From: Lota lota
Lineage: Eukaryota > Chordata > Actinopteri > Gadiformes > Lotidae
DNA: 64,000 nt
Assembly: GCA_026745465.1 (NCBI GenBank)
Contig: JACYXH010000012.1
Coordinates: 278,501 to 342,500 of the forward strand
Reading direction: 5' to 3'
Shown: one piece after another, positions 1-12,948 of the stretch
Layout: each line of letters starts with the position of its first letter
Numbering within the stretch: position 1 is the first letter of the stretch
Translations under genes and position numbers: made by a program
Notes under the pieces: model-generated
The model's input: the letters and a program-made list of their open reading frames with translations, nothing else
The model's database searches: none
What the model was told of the DNA's origin: nothing

Positions 1-1267
1 AAAGGAAGTGACACGGACAGTGTGCCATTTAAAAATAGATATATATGTAAAGCCAACATTTACATTTTTTTATTTTATTTTTTGCTTGTCAGGTATCCTT
101 CAACAGTATTTTACTGAGGTGCATACCATAATGTTTTGAGAAATAAGATGCTATTTTCTTGCAAGGTCTAACAATTAATTATTTCAATAGGAATTTGTAA
201 ATAAAAAAGTGCAAAAATACAAAAGTTGGGTTTTTTGACCGTTATAGAACACCATGGCCAATGTTTTTTGGCCAATGTTTTGGCCAATGCAAGTTGCAAG
301 TTGAATTTAATCTGTTACATATACTTTCAACAACAAATATCCGCCGTTATTGTTGTTTGTGTAGGTTGGGGAGCACATTCCTCCTGTCTTGTCTTAAACA
401 TGAGTTATCTCTGTTTATTGTTTATTGTTGATGCACATCGTAGTCGCTTTTTGATTTCGTAGGGCTACATATATCGGGCGAAAAAACAGCTTAATGAATC
501 CTTTAGTTAGCCACCCTTTTTTGCTGTCCTGTAAAATGAGAGAAATAATAAATTATTGTTTTATATACGATGAGCTTTCACGTGTTGGAGGTGTTGTTAT
601 GTGTTATTACAACGGGAGCATGGTAGATCATGGCGGCATGAAATTGAAATGGTGCCGACAAAATGGAGGTCTTCTTTTAGTGTGAATGTGTGTAATGCCT
701 TAACTTTAAGTGGCTAATCTATAAGACACTGGTTGGACAGTTACTAGACCTTTACTAGACAGATTGAATGCCTCGTAAAAGCCCAACAGATTCATTGATT
801 CAATTAAAGTTTTCATTCATTCTTGACGGTTTTAACGCAAAATTACAAAACTTGCATTGTTCAAGGTAATTTGTATTCAACCTCGCAAACTCTCACCTGA
901 ACAGAACCCCAATGTGACCTACTTTCTCCAGAATACTAATTCTGTTTGTCTGTTGTCAGGGCATTCAGGCGATAGACCTATATACTTAACATTTTAAAAA
1001 CCTGTCTACTCAGTTTAATTGAACGGCCTCTCTCCAAGCCATGCACGGTCGGTCACTGAACCATCCACAAAAGGAAAAAGAAAAACCACGGTTGGAATAA
1101 CCGTAGATGATATATAACTCAACAAACACAAAAATTTTTTTATCAACATTCAAGGTAGCGTGTTTTACTTATCAAGTGTTTACTTTTTAATGCGGGGCTC
1201 CATGCTCCATGTTGTGTGTGCTTGTGTGTGTGTGCGAAGGAGCCGAGGGGTGGTACATCATTGGGAA

Positions 1268-1289
1268 GGGGGGGGGGGGGGGGGGGGGG
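1268..1289 (+). repeat. Poly-G tract
   Basis: Uninterrupted run of about 22 G. No gene is near. Such runs recur in this window and are prone to length error. Confidence 0.8.
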
Positions 1290-3171
1290 TATGATTATGA
1301 TAATGAGAGTAGCCAGGGTTGCGAGCTCTGCCTCTTCCTCTATGTCTCCTCCAGGGATAATTGATTACTTCTCTTTAGGACCCCGGCTGAAACCCAGGGC
1401 GCCTGTGATTTATGTGTCGAGTAAAATCCTCTGGACATACTCTTTAACTGGGAGATAACAATATGGCCTAGTTAGGAAAACAGAAAAGAATGAAAAAAGA
1501 GAAGTAGAAAGAAAACTTTTGCCATTCAATTCAGGAATGTCACCCACCACCAATTGTGTGAGAGAGACGAGTTTATCACGTTTACACAGCGGCTATATAT
1601 AGACATGTATAGATTAATTTTGAAGTCGCTTTGGATAAAACGGTCTGCTCCATGACAGATGACGTAAACACTATGTTTTGTCTGTAATATTTGTGTGTAT
1701 AGAGTGTGGCCCTCTCCTCGTTGGGGCGAGTGTGCCTCATGGGTTAGACCCAGAGAGAGGGACTCATCTGTTTGAAATGTCAGGAGGGAGAAGTGGCTGA
1801 CATTCCAGTGCTCTCATCCATTAAGTGATAAGGAAGAGGCTCCTCTCTCTCTGCTGCGCCGCTTGGTTTTATCCCCCATGAAGAGGAGGCCGCCGAGCCT
1901 GATTAACTGCTACGGCCTTTTATTCTCTCCTTGTCCAAGTGCACCGACAGCTCTCTATCGGTCAGCCAGCACACCTTCCTAGCTCTGGCTTCTCCACAAG
2001 AGGTACAATAGACTATGCCGGACAAAGAAATTGTTGTACTGGCAGTGTTGCAGTTTGCGTAACCAAACATAACATTGGAATCTTGTGAAATAGATTTTTA
2101 GGAATGATTGGATAGCTTCATGAATGGCATTATTCTGAGGTCACCATTAAGTTTGGTAACACAGGAGCCCTCCATGAACTCAAACCAATTGCTTATTGGT
2201 GAGTGTAGATTGTTGTTGTTGATTTATTTTTCTTTCAGTCTTGCACATTTTGGAGCAAGATTTGTGAACTGTTGCCACGGCAATGCAAATTCCCTCTTCT
2301 AAAACAATAGTTTCACTGGCTGTCGGCGCAGGAGAATCACACATGCATCTCAGCTACCTGCAGAAGTACTTTTCTGACTGAAGACTTGTAGAATGAACCG
2401 CACTTGCTGCTGGATACACAGACAGATATACTGACTGTATGCTGCTGTATTTGGGCATATTTCAACATCAGTGGAAAGATATGAGGCCATGGCGTGGATC
2501 ATGTTCATACCTGAATACTAGACACCCTTCGGTTTTAAATGAGACATTTGCCTGTTTGGTTGATCACCGTGATGAGCAGGGGTTTTCTTAGGGTTATTTT
2601 CTGAATACGATGCAGCAAACTCAAAGTCCAATGGGGTTGTGATGCATTTATTACTTAGTGAGTTCTGGAGCGTAATTTCATAAAAATATATTTTGTTGAA
2701 ACTAAACGTGTTTTTTTTTTTATGACCACAATGTGCAAGGCTAAAGGTCATGGATCACAGCAAATATTAATTGCTGATATTAACAAAGTTCGGTCTTCAT
2801 TTTCATCCATCGTCTGTTCAACTCTTCACCACAAAACATCTTTTTTATGATCTTCAGGTTTGAGTTTCTTCACATCTTGGTCTCAGTTAACAATGACCAC
2901 CAACACATCCACATCTTTGTTAAGACAAGAAGAGACTTGATTTAGTCTAGAGTAGGCTAAGTAACCTCTATCGCAAGACATCTTGGTTTTCCCGCCAACA
3001 TTTCATCCGTGTTGACAGCTAGGATGGATGAGAGGCGCGAACGCTAACCCAACCTAATGTATCACACACATGCATACATAAATTGAATAATAAAAAAGAA
3101 TCAACGTCTCATTCTGATTTATCACAAGCATAAGATGAAGCAGTGGAGCGGGCGTTACAATGATGAATGAC

Positions 3172-3194
3172 GTGTGTGTGTGTGTGTGTGTGTG
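3172..3194 (+). repeat. (GT)n microsatellite
   Basis: About eleven GT units followed by a GA-rich stretch to about 3217. Confidence 0.85.
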
Positions 3195-3621
3195 AGGGAG
3201 AGAAAGAGAGAGAGAATGAAAGATATGTTGGGAAGATTAGATATGACAGGAATTTGCTTGTCCCACGCTTTCTCGTGCTGCTCCGAGAGGCTTTGAAATG
3301 CAGACACGTTTTAAAACGAGACGACAGCACCGGCATTGAGAACATACAAGTGTAAGATGAATGGTGTTTCATTACACTTCATATTGTAGTGGTGGATCCA
3401 GGATGATGATTTATTTTTCTTCTTCTTTCCAATCATAATGCTTGTTGTTTTTGTGTGGGGGTGGTTGGGTTAGTCAGGGGATAGTATGTAATCTGAATCC
3501 GTCGTTCTTGTAAAGCACAACTATCTACTTTGACTTTACTTTTTCTTTCCCACTTAATTCGTTTTAGTGCAGGATTTCAATTAGCTTACATGGTTGTCAT
3601 TAGCGATGGGTGTAATGAGTG

Positions 3622-3622
<1 letters not shown>

Positions 3623-3652
<30 letters not shown>
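3623..3652 (+). repeat. (TG)n microsatellite
   Basis: Fifteen uninterrupted TG units in the region downstream of ppp4r2. Confidence 0.85.
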
Positions 3653-3658
<6 letters not shown>

Positions 3659-5193
3659 TATTTCAAACTGTGAGGTCATGCGGAAACGCTAGGTCAAGCT
3701 CATCCTGTTAGCTCAGAGCATGTGAAAAGGATCACTGCAGGTATCAGTGACTGGTGATGAAGTACTAAAGTATAGACTCCCAACTGATTACATAGTAATA
3801 ATATTCTGTATCCTGGGTCGGTAATCAAGTATTCTGTACCTACCATCCCTACGGAGCTCAGCACCCAGAGGGTGAACACACATTTTATGACTAGAAGTGT
3901 TTACAGTATCTTATCTTCATAATAAGGAGGGATCACATTTTGGATTGCCGTTAAGTCCATCTGATAAATACTTTATTTCAAACTATATCTTTTTTGAAGT
4001 TGAGTATTACATTGGAATGACATATGTTGGCCAGAGTCCAACTAAATAAAGTTATCCCCTTTACTACTGCGTTCCTACAATTATGCCAGAGTATGGCAAA
4101 TTAACCCCCCCACCACCTACCCTCCCCACTGCACCCAATGGGTCAGTGACTCGTTGAATGCCACAGACAAAAATGTCTCTAAGTATTTGACCCTTGAACT
4201 TAGCGTGGTCCCATTAGGGTCAAAGGTCATGCTGGCTTCTTTCTGTTCGTTTCCCCTGGCAGGGGCCGTAACTCAGGGGTGGACCATCCTCTACCCCCCT
4301 ACCCACCCCCCGCCCCCGGGTACCTCCCCCCCTGTTTCCCACAGGGTCCCCAGAGCTGGTAGGGCTGCTGGGTCGGATCACACGGAGCACCCCGGCATCC
4401 GTCCTCAGCCCTGGGGATTTATTGGCTGCCAGTGTATTTATACCGTACACACATTCCACGCTGTAGCCTTTGGTTAGCGAGCGGCGAACGAAACCACACA
4501 AAAAATAGACAGAAAAGGGCGGGATGTGGGAGGAGGGGTAGTGGTGCGGGGGCTCATTCCTCCAACACCTCCGCAGCTCCTAGTGGATACAACATGTTAC
4601 AGAGTACAGCCATAGGCTGTGGTGAGTGCTGGCCAAGAACCTGCATTTAAACAGAGAGCTTGTATCTGTCTGACTAATGGTTGACATTGTGTTCCATTGT
4701 CCTAGAGAGATTTTAACTTTTCCAAACACCTGGTTTTTTTTATTCGCCTTAGATTTTGCTTGAATTTTTGTTGAATTGTCTTGGAGATTTGATGTGCAAT
4801 CTCTCAAATCTGTTGTCGTCTGTAGCTTTAAGTCCCACCGGCGCCTTGTCTTGTCAAAGCAAACTCTGGAGCATTGCTAACTACAACATCAACTGCTTTC
4901 CCAGTTACACGGTACACACTCCCTCTGCTTTCTGTCATGAGGCTAAATCAACAACAGTAGGCTCTCAGGTTTGTCTGTCGCTGAATTCAGTTGTCCTTTA
5001 TCCAACCCACGACGGATTAATGTTTTATCGAGTAGACGTGAGACCCAGCCCACGCTGTGTCTGTTCTCTGTAAAGCAGGGAACCTGGCCAGCGCCGGCAG
5101 AACGCCTCCACTGTGGTTATTCAGACCTGGGGAAGAGGCCGCAAAAGCCAACAGCCTCTCCTTGACACTGAGATAGTGGCATGCAGGAGCTGG

Positions 5194-5194
<1 letters not shown>

Positions 5195-5242
<48 letters not shown>

Positions 5243-5263
5243 TGGGAGTGTGTTTGTGTGTGT

Positions 5264-5310
<47 letters not shown>

Positions 5311-5312
5311 TG

Positions 5313-5362
<50 letters not shown>
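5195..5362 (+). repeat. Interrupted (TG)n with higher-order pattern
   Basis: Long TG tract in which the interruption CTGGGAGTGTGTTTGTGTG appears twice (near 5242 and 5310), so a block of about 68 bases was itself duplicated. Confidence 0.85.
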
Positions 5363-5363
<1 letters not shown>

Positions 5364-5447
5364 AAAGACTCAGAATTAGAGAGAAAGGAATACTATGATG
5401 TGTATTATAAATTCAAATGTTACATCAAAAGTATACATTTATGGTCA

Positions 5448-5577
5448 AGCTCAACTGGTAGAGCATGAAATAAAGACCGCCAGGGTGTTTGATTCCAAAT
5501 AAGGCCCTCCGTGCTCACTATGTATTCACTCACAGTTGTAAAACGCTTGGGATAAAAGCATCCACTAAATGGCATAT
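5448..5577 (+). mobile_element. tRNA-derived SINE, degenerate
   Basis: A-box-like AGCTCAACTGGTAGAGCATG at 5448-5467, a weak B box (GTGTTTGATTCC) about 30 bases on, and the tail CGCTTGGGATAAAAGCATCC with CTAAATGGCA at its end. Structure is a SINE head plus the tail widely shared by fish SINEs; it is not a functional tRNA gene. Confidence 0.65.
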
Positions 5578-7741
5578 ATAGATTTACATTTGTATGCATT
5601 TCATACGCAACATGTGAACTCAACCACTCTGCATGACCAACTCCTGATCCCCACTTCCCCGCTTCCCAACGGTGATGATTATGAGAAGAAAGAAAATCCA
5701 TCATAGCAATCACTGTGATAAACCCTGGTAAATATTAGCAATCAGCTGCCGCGTATTCATGTGCTACAATTAGTGTCTGTTGATGGGTCACTCTCCAGGG
5801 TTTATTTGCATCTCACTAAAGTCCACCAGAAGAATAGATTCAAATTGAACAGAAGATCATAATCCCTTACATCTTCCTCATGATTCACACATTGGCAAAA
5901 AAAGGGGGTGGATTCCCACAATTAAGATGTCAGCCAGTCGAGATAAATCACTTGAGAGACGTGCGAGGGACCTCCCCTGTACTTCCAGTATAAATCTGCG
6001 ATGGCATCGGTTGGTTTTTAGAGTGCGGGCCAATTACCATACTAATGTCTGGAAAAACTGTGGGTGTGTGTTTGTGTGTGGTGGTCAGGAACTCTTGTTT
6101 CCTACCTGTATTGCTTCAGAGTACGAGAAGGCCCGTTATCAGGCCTTCTGCTAGGGCTGCCACATCGGTGCAGTTAATGAAATGCGCCCAAGGCTCATAT
6201 TTTCCCTCCATTGAGCTGTGGCGCGTTCACAGCTACACATCACCTTTATGTTCTCCCAAACGAGGGGAAGATCAATACATCCTTACTGACCTCCTTCAAA
6301 CACTCTCATTTGTCCATTTGACATTTACGAGATTTAAGGAAGAAGGAAAAAAAGGGCTATTTTCAAGGAGCTCAAATAAAGGTCCCCTGGTAGATTTCCA
6401 GACAACAATACAATAAGATGTACACAATGGCTACCAGCTACCAGCAGCGAGTCTGGTGGGCCAGCATCCAACCACACGCAATTGCTTTAATTGCACCTTT
6501 ATTGGTATCCCCCCCTCCTTTACGGTCTTGTGAGAGCAGGTTGTAGGCTGCCCCTAAAATGGCTTTAAAAGCACACAGGGCTGTCTTAACCAAGAACGCT
6601 CAATGTCATTAGACATAGTGGCCAAAGGCAGATCAAGCCCAGAGGTGCCAAAGTGTTCTGTGAAAGCTCATTGGTCCAGAGCACTTGTACACAGGACACC
6701 ATTACTTAAGCATTCCTGAGAAGGAATATGTCTTCCTTTAACTAAGAACAATAGATTTTCTGTTACACACCTCTCTACACAGGTCTTTCTATACAGAAAA
6801 GCCTACGGTATTCGGAATGTATTTTAAGTGGGTGCGAAACCTGATCTAACTACTGGGGAATTCAACCTGGCTGAGGCCTCAGGTCTTTATGCAGGGTGCA
6901 ACCACAAAACACTGATGACTTTCACATAACATGGGAACACATCACTTTCATGAAAATCCTTGTGTTACGCCCATACCCCCTCCGTAAATGTTCTACACTC
7001 CCTGAAAATACACCACAGCAGCACACCCCCACTCGCCAACATGGAGCCATGTCCATCTTCCCCATCGCAGAGTTCGGATTGCTTCTGCAATCTGAGTCAC
7101 CCAGCTCCAATTAATACAATACAATCATTTCCCCAGCTGTGCCAACACATGCACACAACGACCCGCTTCTGACCACATCAACGCTGGTTATCTCCCTGGA
7201 AGAAATAACAGGCGAATGGACAGATGGACAGACTGCCAAACAGACAGGCGCCAAGATAGGGGAGAGAAGCGATGCGTGTGAGCCGCCTGGACTTTGAAGC
7301 AGGACATCCATCCAGCCCCACGCCCCCGCGTCGTGCATCACCTCAAAACGCCTCCCTCTTTGCATTTCAGAGGACGACATGGTATTTCTCACGGTACCTT
7401 CTGCCTTCAGCACCGTGTGAGACCTAACCAACCAATCACCCACACAAACACACACAAACACCCTCCCTTGTACGGTTTTGAGAAAGAAGTTGGTGCCAGA
7501 GGAACAAACCATAGAGGGGTGCCAGTCATTCGTTGTGGCGGCCAGGCGTTGGAGGGGTGAGGAGGGTTGGAGTCGGCTGGTTGCAGAACAACAGCGCTTC
7601 ACACTCTGCTGTCTCTACTGCTGCTGCTCAGACCCTCACGTCCTTCGCTATTGCGAAGGATGTCACCTCAGCCTTCTGGAGCACCCTGATTAAGTAGAAT
7701 AACCGATAAGTACTGTTGTACAACCTATTTATCATTTACTG

Positions 7742-7905
7742 GGCTATTTGTTTATCATTTAGCCGATGCTTTGATCCAAAGCGACTTACAGTTAATTTAT
7801 TTACATACATGTCATTATGGAGCATTTGGGATTTAAACTCAGGGCTGCTTCCTTGTGGACTGTGGTCGTTGGGATTCGAACCCAGAACCTTTCCCAGAAT
7901 AATCT
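7742..7905 (-). mobile_element. SINE remnant, minus orientation
   Basis: Plus strand reads CATTTAGCCGATGCTTTGAT then CCAAAGCGACTTACAG, the reverse complement of the AGTCGCTTTGGAT...GCTAAATG tail. TTGGGATTCGAACCCAGAAC at 7868-7887 is a B-box-like head on the minus strand. Confidence 0.6.
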
Positions 7906-8059
7906 GGGTGTCATAAAACACTATCCTGCCCCTGCAATTAGTCATCTAATGCTGCTCAACTTACAAAAGCCCAGTGTGTAGGTGAGATGTTTGTAGAAAT
8001 GGCAGAATGAATGAGGAATGTGCAATAGAGAACGTGACGTGCACCTACATCACCAAGAC

Positions 8060-8152
8060 AAATTCCTTGTATGTTTAAAAAGCGTACTTGGCAATAAAGC
8101 TTTTCTGATTCTGATTCTGATTCTGATTCTGATTCTGATTCTGATTCTGAAT
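8060..8152 (+). repeat. LINE-like 3' end with TTCTGA tandem tail
   Basis: ACTTGGCAATAAAGCTTTTC followed by eight TTCTGA hexamers (8103-8150). An AATAAA directly before a short tandem tail is typical of the 3' ends of non-LTR elements of fish; the body upstream is too short or decayed to classify. Confidence 0.5.
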
Positions 8153-8649
8153 AGGTTTTGGAGAATCTATCTAATTCCATCGATTGCACCAGATAAAGAT
8201 AAGTCCTACTAAGGTTGTGTTCTCTCTTTGAACTTCCCCATACATTGAAATGGGTGTTCAGAACCCCTTCGTTAGCAGCAACAGAAATTAGCTTTCTATT
8301 TGGGTAGTGCGTGAAAGATCCTTGTTTATCCTGATCTGTTTCACACCTGAATCAACCAATTCAAAAAAATACACATGGTCTGTAGTTTGTAGGTCCATGC
8401 AGAACATGGGTTCATTGGTGAGACTGTGGTGGACTAAGTCTGACCGGGTCACAGTGTGTGGGGGTAGTTTTAGAGTCGTGAAAGAGAGAGGGCGTCCTGA
8501 ATGCATGGATCACAGCCGCCACTCAAAGAAAGCCAAGGCCTGGCCACTGAGTATACATCCCAGTCGTCAGGCACTGACAGCAAGGGATTAGGCCTAGCAG
8601 GGAGACTAAACACTACCCTCTATTGGATGACATGGAGATATGCCTGTGG

Positions 8650-8689
8650 TGAAATCACAATAGCAGAGTACTCTGCTATTGTGATTTCA
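8650..8689. repeat. Perfect 40-bp palindrome
   Basis: TGAAATCACAATAGCAGAGT and ACTCTGCTATTGTGATTTCA are exact reverse complements with no spacer. It could form a cruciform or mark the centre of an inverted duplication or transposon remnant. Confidence 0.9.
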
Positions 8690-11600
8690 ATTTGGAGTCT
8701 AAAAGCTCCTCTAAAATTATAAAAATGTTCATAGCATTGTCTGGATCTTTATGAATGTGGTAAGAAAATCTGCCCTGCGCGTGAAGTTTGCTGAGCAGTT
8801 GAACAGCCTTAACTTGAGTTGTGTAACAGCCTGGGTAAAAGTTGACGGACAATTCTGGTGACATTTCCCATGGTGATTTGGTGAGTTTTATCCCCCTATA
8901 TTCTTACCCTGACCACCCCTAACCAAGCCAAAGCAGCACCTAAACATAACTCTAACCCTAACCAAAAACCAATACCTCAGCTCAACCTTTTCTAACGTAT
9001 CATTGGAGACATTCTCCCAAAATGGTCATATAGCTAGTTAGTTAAATTTCTAATTATCTTTACTCGTAGAGTGATTTCTCTTGAGTACTCTTCCCGAAAT
9101 GTCCAATGCTATTAGTTCCTAGAAGTCCATATAGGCCGAAGAAGAAAAAAGGAAAAAGCAATTAGCTTGATTTGTCATGCAATACTCCTCGCTGATCTTT
9201 CATTTATTCTCCTTTACGACATCCTACTCATGGGATCGGTGGACCAGCATGGGGCCCAGTCATGAGTTTGATAAAACTACACAGGCAGCACAGAGTGGGC
9301 CAAGTCTGCGCACATTTAGCAAATAGGCGTAGAAATTAATTAACTTTGTACACATGTTCAAACTGTCCTGGTGATTGGGGAACTGCATGTAGCCTCATGT
9401 GGCTTCGAGTTGATGAATCCACTGGGCATGCTTTTGAAATAAGGTGCTACAAGTTCATGCTTTAATGGCATGGGAACTACCAGCTATATTACAGAACCAG
9501 ATGGACTGCCAGAGATTATATTGCAGGGAGTTTTGGGGCATTTACTATTAGGTCTGTCTCCCGGGCTTGGTATAGTAGTAGGATAAAGTTTGGGCCAAAG
9601 CAAAGATTCTGCTGATTCGGCATTGATCACTGCACAATAACTGTTGGTAATTGTGCAGGTGAGGTGAGGTGGAAAGGTCAGAGGTCATCCTTTCATGTGT
9701 ATATAGCAAACAAACAGTGAGAAGATTAAGCCTAATTGTTATGACATCAAGAAGGCCGGCCAGAAACATGTCCGGTCATGCCTAGAAGGTAGCTTTTTCT
9801 GTAGTTTTGAGCCTTGATTCTTCAGATACAGAGTACCTGATCAATCACCATATTGTGTGAACGAGATGAAAGAAAGTCAAAGACAGTCAAGAGCATGACC
9901 TGTAGCTGGGCAACCAATCAACCTCCTGTATTTATGCTGTGCACAAAGCCACGAGTCTGTGTGAAATACCAGCTCTAAGGAAATACGCTATACTTTATCA
10001 TTAGATTTACTATTGCAATAAATCAAGTTGTTATAAAAGAATAATGCCCGGCCAGTTTAAATCTTGTTGTTCTCATCTCGGGAAACAATAACTTAAACTG
10101 AAAAGTATTGGATATTATGAAGTTATGGTGTTGTGGTTCCTGCACAATTATCTTGTTTGTGTGTGCGTGTGCGTGTGTGCTACAAGTAATCTTATCTATG
10201 CACTTTACATACAGGACTCGTTATTATCCATTTAAAGAGCCCCTATTTCACCACCAGGTGTGAGGGCAAATAGTCATTACAAGCTCATTCAAATTCAAAC
10301 CACATCACAAGTGGGACTTTCCACAAAGATGTATGATGGAGAGATCAAGTCCAGCCCTCACACCCAGTGGTAAAATATGAATATGAACCCTCCAAGTTTA
10401 AATCAAATCACTTACTTTAATTCACATTGAAGACCCCGAACAAGAAGCTGTGCCACTAAGACAGGAAAGGACAATCAGACAAGTCTGCCAGATCCCTCTC
10501 CTCTGCATATCCAGTTGCATTTAACAAAGCAGCTGTGAAATAAATCAGTCATTTGATGCAGAGCAGCAGCATATGTTTTTAAATCCCCCCAGTGACCCAC
10601 CATCTTATTTCCCCAGAGATGAGACTTCAAAGCCGGGTAATGTTCAAACGAGGCCTCCTGTGGTCCGCCACAGCGTGGAACGATCTGAATCCCCCGTGGC
10701 TTCCCTACAGATCATGTGAGCAAATTTCAGCAGTCGAGAGATACCGCCTGTCGGCTGATATTTTAAGCCGAATGAAGGATTCACCTTTTAGAATATTGGT
10801 GCTGAGAAGGAGCAGTATGAGAAGGTCAGGGACTCTTAAGGAATTTGTTGATGGACTATGTGCCTAAACAGACACAAATGGTCTTATCATAAATAGCTAT
10901 GTGATGTTCAACAGAAGTGGGCTGACATTTGTTTAGTATTTTTAATGTTTATGAATTTTGAGGGTTTTCTGCTTGTGTAGTTTCATTAGCCTAGGAACCA
11001 GACAAAACTGCGAGCTCATGTTTTATTTGCTCTGGCATATGCGTCTGTCCCCAGTCCCATTCTGCGCCCATTGATAACGCCATTTGGAAATCGAAATTAA
11101 ACTGAGAGGTTCCAGACTAACAGGCATTTCTCAATTGGTCTGGCGATGTAAGGCTATAGTTTTATATCCCACACACACGCACACAAATTGGTTGACGCTT
11201 TTTTTTCCCAAAACATCCCAATACCAGAACAGTGCATACATTCTTGGCATGGGTAGCCCCAGATGAAAAATCAAGCCCTGTTAACCCTGGCTGCAGTGTT
11301 CATGCCATGTTCTATCAACAGAGCTAGTTTCCTCACATCACACCATACAACACTAGATCATCTTTATTTTGGGGCTGGTAGCTGCAAACTGAACTTTTAA
11401 TGCAGGACTGTCCAAAGGCATTTGTTGATGGGGGGGAGGGGGAGGATCCCAAGGAGCATTTAAATATGACAGTAATTATGCTGGTTGGTGCCATTTACAA
11501 ATGAACCTGCTGTTTCAGGCAAGACGATCACGTCACTGAGCTTTTGAAGTCAGTCAGGGCTCATGAATCATACCTTGCAAAAGGTTACCACAGCATGAGA

Positions 11601-11699
11601 GAAGAACAGAGGTTCCACATCACCAGAACCAGTTTCTGACCCTGAGTGATGTATGTATAGGAGCATCACATTACGGACAAGCATGCAAGACTAGACAAA

Positions 11700-12948
11700 A
11701 AGTATTAAAAATGTTAACATTTATTGCTGTTTCTGAATACCACATTGAAATCAGGAGCATTCAGAGTATACACAGAAATTATACTATTATATATGGTTTC
11801 ACAAAGGCAGTGAACACATACCGTATTACAATCTACAAAAATCTACTTTACAGAAATTTAAAATTCTAAATATCAAAAAGGTACAGCTGCAGAAACAGGC
11901 GTGGAACTGTAACCAGTGACTGCTCTGGATATCCGTGTGTGAGAATAACATGGGGACATCACAAATACAAAGTAAGCAGAAAGTCCTCTTTGTACGTACA
12001 GCTGGTTTTGGACATTAGAACGGGCAGACAAAAATTACAATAAAAAGAAAACACTACAAAAAAGAAATGATCCGATAAATTATAATTATAGGGTTGGGAA
12101 GGGGGTCTTTGCATTCAATAATGTATATACCTTACAACAGAGGCCTGCCGAGGGCATTTCAGTAGCATTCTTCAGATGGGTTTGGATTACGGATCATAGA
12201 CAAAAATAAGGTTAGTTATGTGTAAAAATAAAAAACCACGACGGGGAGGTAGGGAAAGGAGTCTTCCGGAAATATATATTTATAAAAAAATGCATCCTCA
12301 AGTTATGGTGGCACTTGAGGACAGCCTGTGGTGGTGGTGTGTGCTTCAGTCAGAAACAGTTGATGGTGCTAGTAAATCTTTCCTGTAAACTCAAACTGCA
12401 GTGATGGCTGGAGTGGGTCTGTTCCCGTCCTGTGGCCCAATAACCAAGTTTAAGTCTTCAAAAATGGACTGCTTCCACTGTATTCGATCCAGAACAGCAG
12501 GACCGTTGAAAGATGGGGAGGGAGGGAGGGAAGGGGGGGAGGGATAAAAGTAGCAGAATAACACGGTATCCGAACTGCCCAGTGTTGAAACAACGACAAC
12601 AACAAGATAACTATCCAAGGGAGTCAAGGTTGTCAGAACACACAGCTCAGAGACAAACGACCTTCAGGAACATTTTAGATGAACAGAAGAAGTAAGAATA
12701 TATATAAAAAAAACAAGAAAACCTTCCCGGTAAAAAACAAGAAAACAAAAAGGATAAAAACTTCAAAACCAAAAATGTATTTGTATGCCCACATTAATGC
12801 CAGACTGCATTTTGGAGGGCAGACCCACAAAAGCAAGACGGCGTTCGTCTCAATTAGGAGACAAACTGACCCTCATCCCAAGCTGGACTCATGGACACAC
12901 AGGTTTTCTTTATTTTTTTGTGAACGGTCTCGGGTTCAGGAGTCTAGT
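11700..12948 (-). other. ppp4r2: Probable 3' UTR of ppp4r2
   Basis: The stretch after the ppp4r2 stop codon, read on the minus strand, has no open frame that continues or resembles a gene. It is A/T-rich and ends near a canonical AATAAA at 11725-11720. The length of about 1.25 kb is plausible for this gene in fish. The 3' boundary is inferred from the signal only; a more proximal site could also be used. Confidence 0.6.
11720..11725 (-). promoter_or_regulatory. Candidate polyadenylation signal AATAAA for ppp4r2
   Basis: TTTATT on the plus strand, which is AATAAA on the coding strand. It lies about 1.2 kb after the stop codon and is followed by an A-rich and then G/T-containing stretch. It is the first canonical hexamer I accept, but others cannot be excluded without transcript data. 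Confidence 0.5.

Larger units (their letters stand above)
1..11699. other. Region downstream of ppp4r2 without supported genes
   Basis: No frame in this stretch has recognisable protein content, a good exon structure or a matching neighbour. It contains the repeats listed, a SINE-type tail near 1622-1650, and low-repeat blocks such as 1700-1975 and 6120-6560 that could be conserved noncoding elements. In human the next gene on this side is PDZRN3 (with EBLN2 between); I see no exon of it here. Confidence 0.6.

Noticed and set aside
8930..8975. Interstitial telomere-like repeat (TAACCC words)
   Set aside because: Only two or three scattered TAACCC words; not a tandem array.
10592..10867. 91-codon frame resembling a LINE reverse-transcriptase end (WNDLNP)
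   Set aside because: The likeness covers only a few residues, with no neighbouring catalytic motif; left unannotated.
1..11699. Exons of PDZRN3 or an EBLN-type gene expected from human order
   Set aside because: Searched by eye for matching frames on both strands; none found.
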